Shown piece after piece: positions 40,080 to 49,150 of a stretch of 64,000 nt of DNA. The notes beneath the pieces are model-generated. The model saw only the letters and a list, made by a program, of their open reading frames with translations. It had not been told where the DNA came from and did not search any database. The stretch spans positions 48,892-112,891 of the forward strand of contig DASUFO010000086.1 of the NCBI GenBank assembly GCA_036274475.1. The letters run 5' to 3'. Origin of the DNA: CF-46 sp036274475 (GTDB taxonomy: Bacteria > Chloroflexota > Limnocylindria > Limnocylindrales > CSP1-4). The position numbers and the translations under genes are program-made. Every line of letters begins with the position of its first letter. Position 1 is the stretch's first letter.

Positions 40080-43000
40080 ATGCACGCGGATCGCCTCGAT
40101 ACGGATGACGTCGTGAGCCGGCCTCGATCGCGTCGGGAGCCTTCGCCGCTCGAGCAGATTCCCGTCTGGGACGGGTTCGTCGCGGACGCCCCCGGAGCGA
40201 CGGTCGAAGGCGACCCGCCGGCCGGCCTCGATGCGCTGCTGGGCGGGCTGAACCCGGAGCAGCTCAAGGCGGTCACCCACGGCGACGGGCCGTTGCTCGT
40301 CGTCGCGGGCGCCGGGACCGGCAAGACCCAGGTCATCACCCGCCGCATCGCATGGCTGATCGCGACCCGCCGCGCGAAGCCCTCAGAGATCCTCGCGCTG
40401 ACCTTCACGGAAAAGGCTGCCGCGGAGATGCAGGCTCGGGTCGACCAGCTCGTCCCGTACGGCTACACGGACGCCTCGATCGGCACGTTCCACGCGTTCG
40501 GCGACCGCGTCATCCGGGAGTACGCGCTGGAGCTCGGGCTGCCGACAGACGTCCGGGTGCTGACCCGGCCGGAGGTCGTGATCTTCCTGCGCGAGCACCT
40601 GTTCGAGTTCGAGCTCGAGGAGTACCGGCCGCTCGGCGACCCGACCCGGTTCCTCGGTGCGCTTGCCACGCTCTTCAGCCGGTGCAAGGACGAGGACGTC
40701 TCGCCGGAGGCGTACCTCGCTCACGCGGACGAGCTCGCGATCCGCTCCGGTGCGGCTCCGGCCGACGATGCACTCGCGGAGGAGGCCCGGCGCCACGGCG
40801 AGCTCGCCCGGGCGTACGCGAAGTACCAGGAGCTGCTCGGTGCGGCGGGCTTCATCGATTTCGGCGACCAGGTGAGCCTGGCGCTGCGGCTCGTTCGAAC
40901 GTCGGCGGCTGCCCGAGCGGAGCTCCGGTCGCGCTACCGCTATGTGCTCGTGGACGAGTTCCAGGATACGAACCGGGCGCAGGCGGAGCTCGTCTCGATC
41001 CTCGCCGAGCCGCATCGCAACATCACGGTCGTCGGAGATGACGACCAGTCGATCTACAAGTTCCGCGGCGCGGCGATCAGCAACATCCTGGGCTTCCGCG
41101 AGCACTACCGCGCGGCCCGCACGGTCGTCCTGCGAAGGAACTACCGGTCCTACGCCCCGATCCTCGATGCGTCCTATCGCCTCGTCCGCCGGAACGACCC
41201 GGATCGGCTCGAGGTTCGGGCCGCGATCTCCAAGCAACTCAAGCCGGTGCGTGCGTCTGCGGACGAGCGGCCCGTTCGCGTCGAGCCGTTCGCGACCCAC
41301 GGCGAGGAGTCGGACTGGATCGCGACGGAGATCGGCCGGCGGATCGCGGCCGGCGCCCGGCCGAAGGACCACGCGGTGCTCGTCCGGGCCAACGGCCACG
41401 CCGATCCGATCCTCCGGAGCATGAACGTCGCCGGCATTCCGTGGCGGTTTTCCGGGACGTCGGGTTTGTATGCGCGGCCGGAGGTCCGGCGGCTACTGGC
41501 GTTCCTCCGCGCCGTCGCGGACCTGAACTCGAGCGTCGACGTCTACGCGCTCGCCACGTCGGAGCCGTACGAGCTGGGCGGCGAAGACCTCATCGCGATC
41601 GTCAACATGGCCCGGCGCCGCCATCGCAGCGTGTGGGAGATCCTCGAGGAGCTCGAGCGGCAGCCCGGGATCCTGCGGCTCTCGGAGGCGACGCGTGAGA
41701 CCGCGAACCGATTCGTCGCGGACCTTCGGCGGTTCACCCAGCTGGCGCACGAGCGGCCCGCCGGCGAAGTCCTCTACCGCTTCCTCCGTGACGCCGGCGT
41801 GATCGCGCGGCTTGCGGCGAGCGACACCATCGCGGCCGAGGAGGAGCTGCGGAACATCGCCCGCTTCTTCGACATCGTCCGAGGCCAGTCATCGCTTCTC
41901 GCAGACGACCGGGCAGTGTTCGTCGCCCGCCACCTCGACACGCTGATCGAGGCGGGCGACGACCCGCCGACCGCGGACATCGATCCGGATGCGGACGCGG
42001 TCGCCGTCCTGACCGTCCACAAGGCGAAGGGCCTCGAGTTTCCGGTCGTCTTCATGCCCGGCCTCGTCGCCGGGCGCTTCCCGACACACAGCCGGCGCGA
42101 GCCGCTCGGCATGCCGCTCGAGCTGGTCCGCGAGACCCTCCCCGAGGGTGACTTTCAGCTCCAGGAGGAGCGGCGCCTCTTCTACGTCGGGATGACCCGG
42201 GCACGCGACGAGCTCGTCCTGACGTACGCCGCCGACTATGGTGGCGGCATCGCCCGGCGGCTGTCGCCCTTCGTGCTCGAGGCGCTCGACCTCCCGCCGA
42301 CGGCGGCGGTGCCAGGGGCCGGTGTGTCCCCGGGCACTGCGCTCGAGCGGATCGCTGCCGTCCAGCCGGCCGTTCCGGAGGTCACCAAGGAGCGTCGACC
42401 GCGGGACGAGCCGTTGCTCCTCAGCTTCTACGCGATCGACGACTACCTGACTTGTCCGTTGAAGTTCAAGTACGGCCACGTCGTGCGAGTCCCGATCGCG
42501 CCGCACCACGCACTGATCTACGGCTCGGCGCTCCACAAGGCGATCCAGGAGTTCCACCGCCGACAGGCGCGCGGCGACATCATGTCGGAGGAGGAACTCG
42601 GGGCGGCGTTCGAGGCTGCGTGGACGAACGAAGGATTCCTCACCCGCGACCACGAGGAGGCGCGACTCGCCGCGGGCCGAGAGGCACTCCGGCGGTTCCG
42701 GGATGAGCAGCTGCTTCCCGGTGCGGTCGTCCCGGCGTACGTGGAGCGCGAGTTCAGCTTCAGCCTCGACGGCGATCGCGTGCGTGGCCGCTGGGATCGG
42801 GTCGATATCGAGCCGGCCGGCGACGATCCAGGGATCGTCGAGGCGGGTGCCGAACCGCCCAGTCACGCCGACACGGTCTCGCCGACGCTCGGTTTGACCG
42901 GACGGGAACGCGTGACGATCACGGACTACAAGTCGAGCGACGTCCGTGACCCGGCAAAGGCGCGGCAGCGCGCCCGAGACTCGCTGCAGCTCCAGATCTA

Positions 43001-43238
43001 CGCGATGGGCTACGAGGCCCTGACCGGCCGGCTGCCGGACTACGTTCAGCTCCACTTCCTGGACTCGGGGCTCGTCGGGCGGGCGGAGGTCGACCGAAAG
43101 CGGCTCGCGAAGGCGCGCGAGAAGATCGCGACCGCCGCAGCCGGGATGCGTGCCCGGGACTACACGCCAAGGCCTGACAGGATGACCTGCGCGTATTGCC
43201 CGTACCGGGAGATCTGCCCGTCCAGCGCTGCCTCGTGA
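40080..43238 (+). CDS. UvrD/PcrA-like helicase fused to a PD-(D/E)XK nuclease with predicted Fe-S cluster
   Basis: 1052 residues. A superfamily 1A helicase with Walker A AGAGTGKTQV (about residue 79), motif Ia FTEKAAAEM, motif II VDEFQDTN (about 290), motif III DDDQSIYKFRGA, motif V VHKAKGLEFPVVF and motif VI FYVGMTRARDELVL. A C-terminal nuclease of the RecB/AddB type shows GSALHKAIQEF (about 814), GRWDRVD and ITDYKSS (about 950). Cys at about 791 plus CAYCPYREIC at about 1036-1045 give the four ligands of an AddB/Cas4-type 4Fe-4S cluster. Probably end resection or repair at DNA breaks. The HAD gene overlaps its stop (GTGA). Confidence 0.93.
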   Translation: MHADRLDTDDVVSRPRSRREPSPLEQIPVWDGFVADAPGATVEGDPPAGLDALLGGLNPEQLKAVTHGDGPLLVVAGAGTGKTQVITRRIAWLIATRRAKPSEILALTFTEKAAAEMQARVDQLVPYGYTDASIGTFHAFGDRVIREYALELGLPTDVRVLTRPEVVIFLREHLFEFELEEYRPLGDPTRFLGALATLFSRCKDEDVSPEAYLAHADELAIRSGAAPADDALAEEARRHGELARAYAKYQELLGAAGFIDFGDQVSLALRLVRTSAAARAELRSRYRYVLVDEFQDTNRAQAELVSILAEPHRNITVVGDDDQSIYKFRGAAISNILGFREHYRAARTVVLRRNYRSYAPILDASYRLVRRNDPDRLEVRAAISKQLKPVRASADERPVRVEPFATHGEESDWIATEIGRRIAAGARPKDHAVLVRANGHADPILRSMNVAGIPWRFSGTSGLYARPEVRRLLAFLRAVADLNSSVDVYALATSEPYELGGEDLIAIVNMARRRHRSVWEILEELERQPGILRLSEATRETANRFVADLRRFTQLAHERPAGEVLYRFLRDAGVIARLAASDTIAAEEELRNIARFFDIVRGQSSLLADDRAVFVARHLDTLIEAGDDPPTADIDPDADAVAVLTVHKAKGLEFPVVFMPGLVAGRFPTHSRREPLGMPLELVRETLPEGDFQLQEERRLFYVGMTRARDELVLTYAADYGGGIARRLSPFVLEALDLPPTAAVPGAGVSPGTALERIAAVQPAVPEVTKERRPRDEPLLLSFYAIDDYLTCPLKFKYGHVVRVPIAPHHALIYGSALHKAIQEFHRRQARGDIMSEEELGAAFEAAWTNEGFLTRDHEEARLAAGREALRRFRDEQLLPGAVVPAYVEREFSFSLDGDRVRGRWDRVDIEPAGDDPGIVEAGAEPPSHADTVSPTLGLTGRERVTITDYKSSDVRDPAKARQRARDSLQLQIYAMGYEALTGRLPDYVQLHFLDSGLVGRAEVDRKRLAKAREKIATAAAGMRARDYTPRPDRMTCAYCPYREICPSSAAS

Positions 43239-44056
43239 CGAGCTTCGATCGCGCGTCGATCTCGGCGATCACCTTCGATTTCGGCAACACGCTCGTGCCG
43301 GTCGGGCAGGCGGGCCTGCGGGCGGTCGTGGAGTCCACAGGGCGTGCGGTCTGCGACCGCCTCGGGCCGTTCGACTTCGACGAATACCTCCGCGTCTGGT
43401 CGGACGAGCGCGATCGCCAGTTCCGCGAGGAGGTCCCCGAATTCCGGGAGACCGACCTCGGCGAGCGATTCGTGCGGGTCCTCGCCCGGCTGCGTGGGAT
43501 GTCGCCTCCGCCCGACGACGTGGCGTGGGACCAGGAAGAGGCCGCTCGCCGCTCGACCGCGGACGAGATCGCCTGGGCGCTGGATATCTACTCCGCGGCG
43601 TTCCTCGGCGGCCTTCCGCCCGACCCTGCGGCCACGCCGCTCCTCGAGGCGCTGGCGCAGGATCACTCGATCGCGATCGTTTCGAACTGGCCACTGGCCG
43701 CGACGATCGACCGCTACGTCGACGCCGCCGGCTGGGCAGCCTTCTTCAAGGCAATCGTCATCAGTCAGCGGGTCGGCGTGATCAAGCCCCACCCGGCGAT
43801 CTTCGAGAAGGCACGCCACCAGCTCGGCGACCCACCGCCCGACGCGATCCTCCACGTCGGCGACGACTGGGCGGCGGACGTCGTCGGAGCGTCGCACGCC
43901 GGCTGGCGCGTCGCGTATCTCAGGAAACGTCCCCACGACTCGCCGCTGCCTTCGAGCGAGCGCGACGGATCGGTCGTCCCCGACCTCGAGGCGGACTCGC
44001 TGGCGGCCCTCGCGGCGATCCTCACGCCCGACGTGGAGCTGACCCACGCCGGATAG
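43235..44056 (+). CDS. HAD-superfamily hydrolase
   Basis: 273 residues, haloacid dehalogenase fold. Motif I ITFDFGNTLVP has DFGN rather than the common DxDGT, so the nucleophilic Asp is present but the usual second Asp is Asn or shifted. Motif II is IVSNWP, motif III KPHPAIFEKA with the Lys, and motif IV HVGDDWAADVVGA. A helical cap sits between residues about 20 and 110. GTG start in a GTGA overlap with the helicase-nuclease gene. The substrate is unknown; phosphatase activity is likely for the family. Followed by two hairpins (44084-44127). Confidence 0.9.
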   Translation: MTSFDRASISAITFDFGNTLVPVGQAGLRAVVESTGRAVCDRLGPFDFDEYLRVWSDERDRQFREEVPEFRETDLGERFVRVLARLRGMSPPPDDVAWDQEEAARRSTADEIAWALDIYSAAFLGGLPPDPAATPLLEALAQDHSIAIVSNWPLAATIDRYVDAAGWAAFFKAIVISQRVGVIKPHPAIFEKARHQLGDPPPDAILHVGDDWAADVVGASHAGWRVAYLRKRPHDSPLPSSERDGSVVPDLEADSLAALAAILTPDVELTHAG

Positions 44057-44083
44057 GGCATTCACCCCACTGGCCCCCTGGCC

Positions 44084-44098
44084 GCTCGCGATGCGAGC
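44084..44098. terminator. Short hairpin after the HAD gene
   Basis: GCTCGC and GCGAGC pair around GAT, 28 nt after the HAD stop. It forms a tandem pair with the TTCG hairpin at 44108-44127. Confidence 0.35.
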
Positions 44099-44107
44099 AT
44101 CCGCGCC

Positions 44108-44127
44108 CCTCGCGCTTCGGCGCGAGG
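44108..44127 (+). terminator. TTCG-tetraloop hairpin
   Basis: CCTCGCGC-TTCG-GCGCGAGG: a perfect 8-bp stem closed by C(UUCG)G, the most stable tetraloop context. No U-tract. Terminator or stability element between the HAD and membrane-protein genes. Confidence 0.4.
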
Positions 44128-44169
44128 CGGAGGAGCGGCGCCCTCGCGGGTTGGGAGGTGCAATCGCGG

Positions 44170-44667
44170 ATGGCCGGAGACTGGGACGTGGCGGGCCGCG
44201 ACGTCGCGATCGGCGACGTCGCGATCGGCGCGACGTTCGACTCCTTCGACGAGGGCCTCGACGGCGGCGGCGAGCCCCTAGACTCGCTCGTCATGGAAGC
44301 CCGCGATCGGCTGACCAACATCGGCCTGTTCGTGGCCGGGTCGGTGGTCTTCGGCCTTGCCCTCCTCGTGGCCCAGACGCGCGATCCGGTCGTGGACTCG
44401 TCCGCCGGCTGGATCGGGGCGATCCTGCTTGGCCTCTCGTTCGGCCTGTTCGGGACGATGCTGTTCTGGCTGGGGGTCTTCGCCCGGCACCGGCGGATCG
44501 CGTATCGTGGCGACTGGGCGCGGGCCATCCGGCGCGGCGGGTGGGTGTTCCTCGTCGTCACGCTGTTCGTGATCCTGCGCCTGAACAAGGTCTGGTCCTG
44601 GGAGATCGGGCTCTTCATCCTCGCGCTTGTCGCGGTCGCGGAGGCGACGCTGTCGGTCGAGCGCTGA
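44170..44667 (+). CDS. Small membrane protein
   Basis: 165 residues from the ATG at 44170, which has GGAGGTG about 10 nt upstream. The first 41 residues are acidic and contain a DVAIGDVAIG duplication. The core (from MEARDRLTNIGLF) has four predicted helices with loops and ends VAVAEATLSVER. An internal ATG at 44293 is preceded at 8 nt by TAGACT, the -10 type seen at other genes, and would give a 124-residue protein without the acidic extension; both forms are possible. No family recognised. Confidence 0.75.
   Translation: MAGDWDVAGRDVAIGDVAIGATFDSFDEGLDGGGEPLDSLVMEARDRLTNIGLFVAGSVVFGLALLVAQTRDPVVDSSAGWIGAILLGLSFGLFGTMLFWLGVFARHRRIAYRGDWARAIRRGGWVFLVVTLFVILRLNKVWSWEIGLFILALVAVAEATLSVER
44200..44229. 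repeat. 15-bp tandem repeat x2
   Basis: Two adjacent copies of GACGTCGCGATCGGC, in frame, encoding DVAIG twice in the N-terminal extension of the small membrane protein. Confidence 0.8.
44279..44284 (+). promoter_or_regulatory. -10-like TAGACT, near-leaderless spacing
   Basis: TAGACT ends 8 nt before the internal ATG at 44293. If used, translation starts there and the N-terminal extension is not made. Confidence 0.4.
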
Positions 44668-44686
44668 TCGCCGCCGGAGGTCGTCC

Positions 44687-45919
44687 TTGCCGAGCCAGCC
44701 GACGCAGCCGTTCACGTCCGTCGAACCGGCGCCGCCCCACGGGGAAGTCAAGGCCCGGCTCGCGGCAGCGATCGAAGCCAACCGCGACGAGATCGTCGCC
44801 CTCTCGCGCCGGATTCACGCCCATCCTGAGCCTGCCTTCGAGGAACGCCACGCCGCCGGCTGGGTGGCGGAAGCGCTGGCCCGTCATGGGTTCGCGGTCG
44901 AGGCACCAGCCGGGAGCCTCGAGACCGCGCTCCGCGCGACGAGACGCGGTGGCAGGGGAGCGGAAGGCCCCCGGATCGGCATCCTTGCCGAGTACGACGC
45001 GCTGCCCGGCCTCGGCCACGGCTGCGGCCACAACACGATGGCGGCGTCCGGCGTCGGCGCCGCGATTGCCCTCGCCTCGATCGCGGACGAGCTCTCGGGC
45101 GAGATCGTCTTCCTCGGTTGCCCCGCCGAGGAGCGCGGCAGCGGCAAGGCGCAGATGATCCGCGACGGCCTGTTCGACGGGGTCGATGCGGCGCTCCTCT
45201 ACCACCCGTGCGATCGGGACCACGTCGAGAGCCATCCGCTCGCATCGGAAGACGTCGAGGTCGTGTTCAGCGGTCTCCAGGCGCATGCCGCAGCCGATCC
45301 ATGGAAGGGTCGCAACGCGCTCGACGCGATGGTCCTGCTGTTCACCTCCGTCGGCCTCTGGCGGCAGCAGCTCCGTCCCGAGGCCCGCGTCCACGGGATC
45401 ATCCAGGAGGGTGGAACCGCCGCGAACATCATCCCCGAGCGAACACGGGCCTGGTTCATGCTGCGCAGTCCCGAACAGGCCTACTACGAGGAGATGAAGG
45501 AGCGGTTCAACGCGCTCGCCGACGGCGCGGCGCTCGCGACCGGTACCTCGGTCGAGGTGACGTACAGCGGCGGCGCGATGACGATGAAGCACAACGGCAC
45601 GCTCGAGGCGCGCTGGGTCGAGAACGCCGCCGCGTACGGGATCGTCGACCAGGGACCGGATCCGAACTCCGGGAGCACCGACATGGGCAACGTCAGCTGG
45701 GTCTGCCCGACGATCCATCCGGAGCTCTCGATCTGCGACGAGGGCACGCCCGGGCACTCGATCGCGTTCCGAGACGCCGCCGCAACGCCGCGCGCCGACG
45801 AGACGACGCTCCTCGCGGCCACGCTCGTAGCCCACGTCGCGTACGAGCTGTTCGCCGACCCGACGCTCGTCGCCAAGGCCTGGGCGGAGTTCCGGGCAGC
45901 AAGCGAGGAAGCCGGCTAG
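44687..45919 (+). CDS. M20-family amidohydrolase (AbgB-like)
   Basis: 410 residues. The TTG at 44687 is chosen because GGAGG lies 6 nt upstream. The metal-binding core is clear: RIHAHPEPAFEE, GHGCGHNTM, and CPAEERGSGKAQMI, with GLQAHAAADPWKGRNALDAMVLL in the dimerisation lid region. This pattern belongs to the amidohydrolase branch of peptidase M20 (AbgB, indole-3-acetyl-amino acid hydrolase, p-aminobenzoyl-glutamate hydrolase). It hydrolyses an N-acyl amino acid or dipeptide-like amide; the exact substrate is unknown. An agmatinase-family gene follows. Confidence 0.93.
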   Translation: MPSQPTQPFTSVEPAPPHGEVKARLAAAIEANRDEIVALSRRIHAHPEPAFEERHAAGWVAEALARHGFAVEAPAGSLETALRATRRGGRGAEGPRIGILAEYDALPGLGHGCGHNTMAASGVGAAIALASIADELSGEIVFLGCPAEERGSGKAQMIRDGLFDGVDAALLYHPCDRDHVESHPLASEDVEVVFSGLQAHAAADPWKGRNALDAMVLLFTSVGLWRQQLRPEARVHGIIQEGGTAANIIPERTRAWFMLRSPEQAYYEEMKERFNALADGAALATGTSVEVTYSGGAMTMKHNGTLEARWVENAAAYGIVDQGPDPNSGSTDMGNVSWVCPTIHPELSICDEGTPGHSIAFRDAAATPRADETTLLAATLVAHVAYELFADPTLVAKAWAEFRAASEEAG

Positions 45920-45936
45920 GCCGATCCCGGCCGGTG

Positions 45937-45942
45937 TAGGAT
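45937..45942 (+). promoter_or_regulatory. -10-like TAGGAT before the agmatinase-family gene
   Basis: TAGGAT 29 nt before the ATG at 45972; predicted leader about 23 nt. Confidence 0.3.
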
Positions 45943-45971
45943 GCCCTCCGGCGCGCCCCGCTGGACGTCGG

Positions 45972-47090
45972 ATGCGAACCGGCGGCGCCCGAGCGAGACG
46001 GCGACCGCCAGTGCCCACCGACCCACCCGCCGGCACCGCCGCGTCCGGAAATGCCCCCGACTTCGCCGCCGCGAACGGCTGGGACCGCGACTACGAGGCG
46101 TACAGCGACTTCGAGCTGCCGACCTACGTCGGTCCGACGACGTTCATGAACCTGCCGTGGGTCACGGATCGAGCGGAGCTCTACGCCCGGAATGTCGACG
46201 TCGCCGTCGTCGGTGCGCCGTTCGACGACGCAGTCAGCCACCGGCCCGGTGCCCGGTTCGGGCCGCGGGCGATCCGCGAGGCACAGTACACGTCGGGCTC
46301 GATCAACTCGCTCCAGCTCGGCGTCGAGCCGTTCGAGGTGCTCACGATCGTCGACGCCGGCGACGCGAACATCGTCCCGGCCTGGATCGAGCGGGCCCAC
46401 GCGTTCATCTACCGCAAGGTCCACGAAGTTGCCCACACCGGCGCGATCCCGATCGTGCTCGGCGGCGACCACTCGATCACGTGGCCCTCGGCGACAGCCG
46501 TCGCGGAGGTGCGGCGGCCGGGGAGCATCGGGATCGTCCACTTCGACGCGCACGCCGACACCGCGAACGACGACTGGGGCGTGCTGAGCGGCCACGGGAC
46601 GCCGATGCGGCGACTCATCGAGTCGGGCGCCGTCGACGGCAAGAACTTCGTCCAGGTCGGACTCCGCGGCTACTGGCCGCCGGTCGACGTGTTCGAGTGG
46701 ATGCAGGAGCACGGCCTGCGCTACCACTTCATGACCGAGATCGAGGAGCGTGGCGCAGAAGTCGTGATCGACCAGGCGATCGCCGAAGCGCTCGACGGCC
46801 CCGATGCGATCTACCTCAGCGTCGACATCGACGTCGTCGATCCCGGGTCGGCGCCCGGCACTGGGACGCCGGAGCCGGGCGGGATGCTGCCCCGCGAGCT
46901 ACTCCGGGCGATTCGCCGGATCGTCGGCGCGGTCGAGCTGGCCGGGATGGACATCGTCGAGGTCTCGCCGCCCTACGACCACGCCGAGATCACGGCGATG
47001 GTGGCAAACCGTGCCGCGCTCGAGGCGATCAGCGCGCTCGCGGTGAAGAAGGCCGCGGGCCGCCCGGTTCGCTTCGACGCCGGCGCTTGA
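45972..47090 (+). CDS. Agmatinase/ureohydrolase family protein
   Basis: 372 residues (359 if the GTG at 46011 is used). A dinuclear manganese hydrolase of the arginase/agmatinase family: GAPFDDAVSHRPGARFGPRAIR, metal motifs GGDHSI, HFDAHADTANDDWG and SVDIDVVDPGSAPGTGTPEPGG are all intact. Agmatine to putrescine and urea is the most common activity for this subgroup, but guanidinobutyrase or related reactions are possible. A disordered N-terminal 45 residues precede the domain. It follows an M20 amidohydrolase gene by 52 nt and may be part of nitrogen-compound breakdown. Confidence 0.93.
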   Translation: MRTGGARARRRPPVPTDPPAGTAASGNAPDFAAANGWDRDYEAYSDFELPTYVGPTTFMNLPWVTDRAELYARNVDVAVVGAPFDDAVSHRPGARFGPRAIREAQYTSGSINSLQLGVEPFEVLTIVDAGDANIVPAWIERAHAFIYRKVHEVAHTGAIPIVLGGDHSITWPSATAVAEVRRPGSIGIVHFDAHADTANDDWGVLSGHGTPMRRLIESGAVDGKNFVQVGLRGYWPPVDVFEWMQEHGLRYHFMTEIEERGAEVVIDQAIAEALDGPDAIYLSVDIDVVDPGSAPGTGTPEPGGMLPRELLRAIRRIVGAVELAGMDIVEVSPPYDHAEITAMVANRAALEAISALAVKKAAGRPVRFDAGA

Positions 47091-47110
47091 GCCCCGATCG
47101 TGACCGGCCG

Positions 47111-47896
47111 ATGACCGGCAGCATCGGCGACGCGCTCGCCCGCCTCTATGACGTCGACCTCGTCGAGGAGCCTGGCGACCTCGATCTCTACCTCGCGCTC
47201 GCGGCGCGCGCCGGTGGACCCGTGCTCGAGCTCGCCGCGGGTTCGGGGCGTCTCGCGGTCGCGCTCGCGGAGGCCGGCCATGCGGTCACGGCCCTCGACA
47301 TCGATCCAGCGATGCTCGGCCGGCTGCGTCGTCGGGCGGCTGCCGCGGACCGGGCGACGCGAGACCGGCTGACGATCGTGGAGGGCGATCTGCTGGACAT
47401 CCCCGCTGAGGTCGCGGGTCGCGGGCCCTTCGGGCTCGCGTTCATCGCCCTGAACTCGCTGTTCCTGCTCGCCACCCGCGACGCCCAGCGCGAGGCCTTC
47501 CGCTCGATGGCCCGGCACCTCGAGACGGGCGGCCTCGCGGTCGCCGACGTGTGGCTGCCCGATGCCGAGGACCTCGCCCGGTTCGATGGCCGGATGATGC
47601 TCGAGTACGACCGGGACGACCCCGATTCCGGCCGGCGCGTCACGAAGATCGCCGCCGCCCAGCACGTCGCGTCGACCGGCATCGTGAACCTCACCTCGAT
47701 CTACGAGGAGGGCGACCAGGGCCAGCCCGCGACGCGCCATGTCCGGCGCGATGTCCTGCGGCTCGTCTCCGCGGCCGAGCTCGAGGACTTCGCGACGTCG
47801 GCCGGGCTGGAAGTCGAGACCGTCGCCGGCGACTACGACCTGGGCCCGCTCGGCGCGGGCGGCGACCGGGCGATCGTGGTGGCGCACAAGCTGTAG
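47111..47896 (+). CDS. Class I SAM-dependent methyltransferase
   Basis: 261 residues. Rossmann-type motif I VLELAAGSGRLAVALAEAGH, acidic end of beta2 ALDIDPAML, motif II VEGDLLDI and post-II FGLAFIALNSLFLL. The C-terminal beta-sheet region (RHVRRDVLRLVSAAELEDFATSAGLEVETVAGDY) is the form common to small-molecule methyltransferases. ATG at 47111, 20 nt after the agmatinase-family stop, so possibly cotranscribed. The acceptor is unknown. Confidence 0.92.
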   Translation: MTGSIGDALARLYDVDLVEEPGDLDLYLALAARAGGPVLELAAGSGRLAVALAEAGHAVTALDIDPAMLGRLRRRAAAADRATRDRLTIVEGDLLDIPAEVAGRGPFGLAFIALNSLFLLATRDAQREAFRSMARHLETGGLAVADVWLPDAEDLARFDGRMMLEYDRDDPDSGRRVTKIAAAQHVASTGIVNLTSIYEEGDQGQPATRHVRRDVLRLVSAAELEDFATSAGLEVETVAGDYDLGPLGAGGDRAIVVAHKL

Positions 47897-47974
47897 CGAC
47901 GACCCACCCGCCGGGACCGCCGTCACGGCGACGGGCAGTACGTCCGGCCGGTCAGCGTCCCCGATCAGCCTTGC

Positions 47975-47980
47975 TACACT
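47975..47980 (+). promoter_or_regulatory. Extended -10 (TGC-TACACT) of the CpaE-like gene
   Basis: TACACT preceded by TGC, ending 8 nt before the ATG at 47989; predicted leader about 2 nt. Confidence 0.5.
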
Positions 47981-47988
47981 CGGCGCCA

Positions 47989-49143
47989 ATGGCATCGAGC
48001 GATCAGACCCGCCTGCTCCTCGTCGAGGACGTCCCGCAGGTGGCCCAATACATCCGGGGCCTGCTGAACTCGCAGTCGAGCGTCAAGCTCCTCGACGTGA
48101 TGACCGACGGCTCGAAGGTCATCCCCCAGATCCAGCAGCTCCGGCCGGACATCGTGCTCGTCGACGCGCTCCTCCAGGGACGCGTCAAGGGCCTCCAGCT
48201 CGTCGAGCAGATCCGCGATTCCGGGGTGAACACGCCGGTCATCGTCCTGACGGTTCCCCAGAACCCGGTGGAGCTGGATGCCGAGGCCGGAATTCACGGC
48301 GTGCTGTCGATGCCGTTCTCGGGCTTCGACCTGCTCACCCGGATCAACCAGGTCCGGCGAGACTTCGAGACGACGTCGACCGTCGGCGCGTCGCGGGTGT
48401 TCTCCGTCTTCGCCCCGAAGGGCGGTGTCGGCAAGACGACGCTCGCGTTCAACCTCGCCGTGTCGCTCGGCCAGCTCGGCCAGCGGACCGTGCTGATCGA
48501 CGGCAGCCTCCAGTTCGGCGATCTGCGGGCGCTGCTCAAGGTGCCCGTTGATGCCCCGTCGATCCTCGACCTGCCCACCGATCGAGTTGCGGAATCGGAT
48601 CTCCAGGACGTCCTCTGGCGTGACCCCTCCGGCATCGACATCCTGCTCGCACCGCCGCGCGTCGAGATGGCCGAGATGATCACCGCGCGCGATATCGACA
48701 AGGTTCTCTCGCTGCTCCGCCGGGTCTACGGCACGATCGTCATCGACATGTCGTCGGCCCTGAACGACGTCAACCTCTTCTTCCTGGACGCGTCCGACAC
48801 GATCGTCGAGATCGTTACGTACGACTCGACGACGATCCACAACACGGTCGCGGTCGCCGACGCGTTCCGGATGATCGGCTACTCCGCCTCGAAGGTCCGC
48901 TACCTCGTGAACCGGGCGGACTCGTCGGGCGGCATCGATCCGGCGGACCTCGAGCGTGCGATCGGCCGGGTGCCCGAGCACCGAGTCGTCTCCGACGGCA
49001 TCCTCGTCGTCCAGTCGAACAACGAGGGCGTGCCGTTCGTCCTCGCCAATCCGGCGGCCCAGATCAGCCAGGACATTGCCCGGGTGGCGGGCGAGATCCT
49101 CGCGGTCCACGGCCTCGGCGCACCGGTCGCGGCCAGGCGCTGA
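47989..49143 (+). CDS. CpaE-like protein: receiver-like domain plus MinD/ParA ATPase
   Basis: 384 residues. Residues 8-125 form a response-regulator receiver fold with LLLVEDVP and the phospho-acceptor position DIVLVDALLQG, but the conserved Lys near the end (usually KPF) is Met in LSMPFSG, so phospho-signalling may be lost. Residues about 135-375 are a ParA/MinD ATPase with deviant Walker A FAPKGGVGKTTLAFNLA and IVIDMSSALND. This matches CpaE of Tad pilus systems. No tad/cpa genes are nearby; murI follows, so it is an orphan, perhaps a localisation factor. Confidence 0.92.
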   Translation: MASSDQTRLLLVEDVPQVAQYIRGLLNSQSSVKLLDVMTDGSKVIPQIQQLRPDIVLVDALLQGRVKGLQLVEQIRDSGVNTPVIVLTVPQNPVELDAEAGIHGVLSMPFSGFDLLTRINQVRRDFETTSTVGASRVFSVFAPKGGVGKTTLAFNLAVSLGQLGQRTVLIDGSLQFGDLRALLKVPVDAPSILDLPTDRVAESDLQDVLWRDPSGIDILLAPPRVEMAEMITARDIDKVLSLLRRVYGTIVIDMSSALNDVNLFFLDASDTIVEIVTYDSTTIHNTVAVADAFRMIGYSASKVRYLVNRADSSGGIDPADLERAIGRVPEHRVVSDGILVVQSNNEGVPFVLANPAAQISQDIARVAGEILAVHGLGAPVAARR

Positions 49144-49150
49144 GGAGCCG

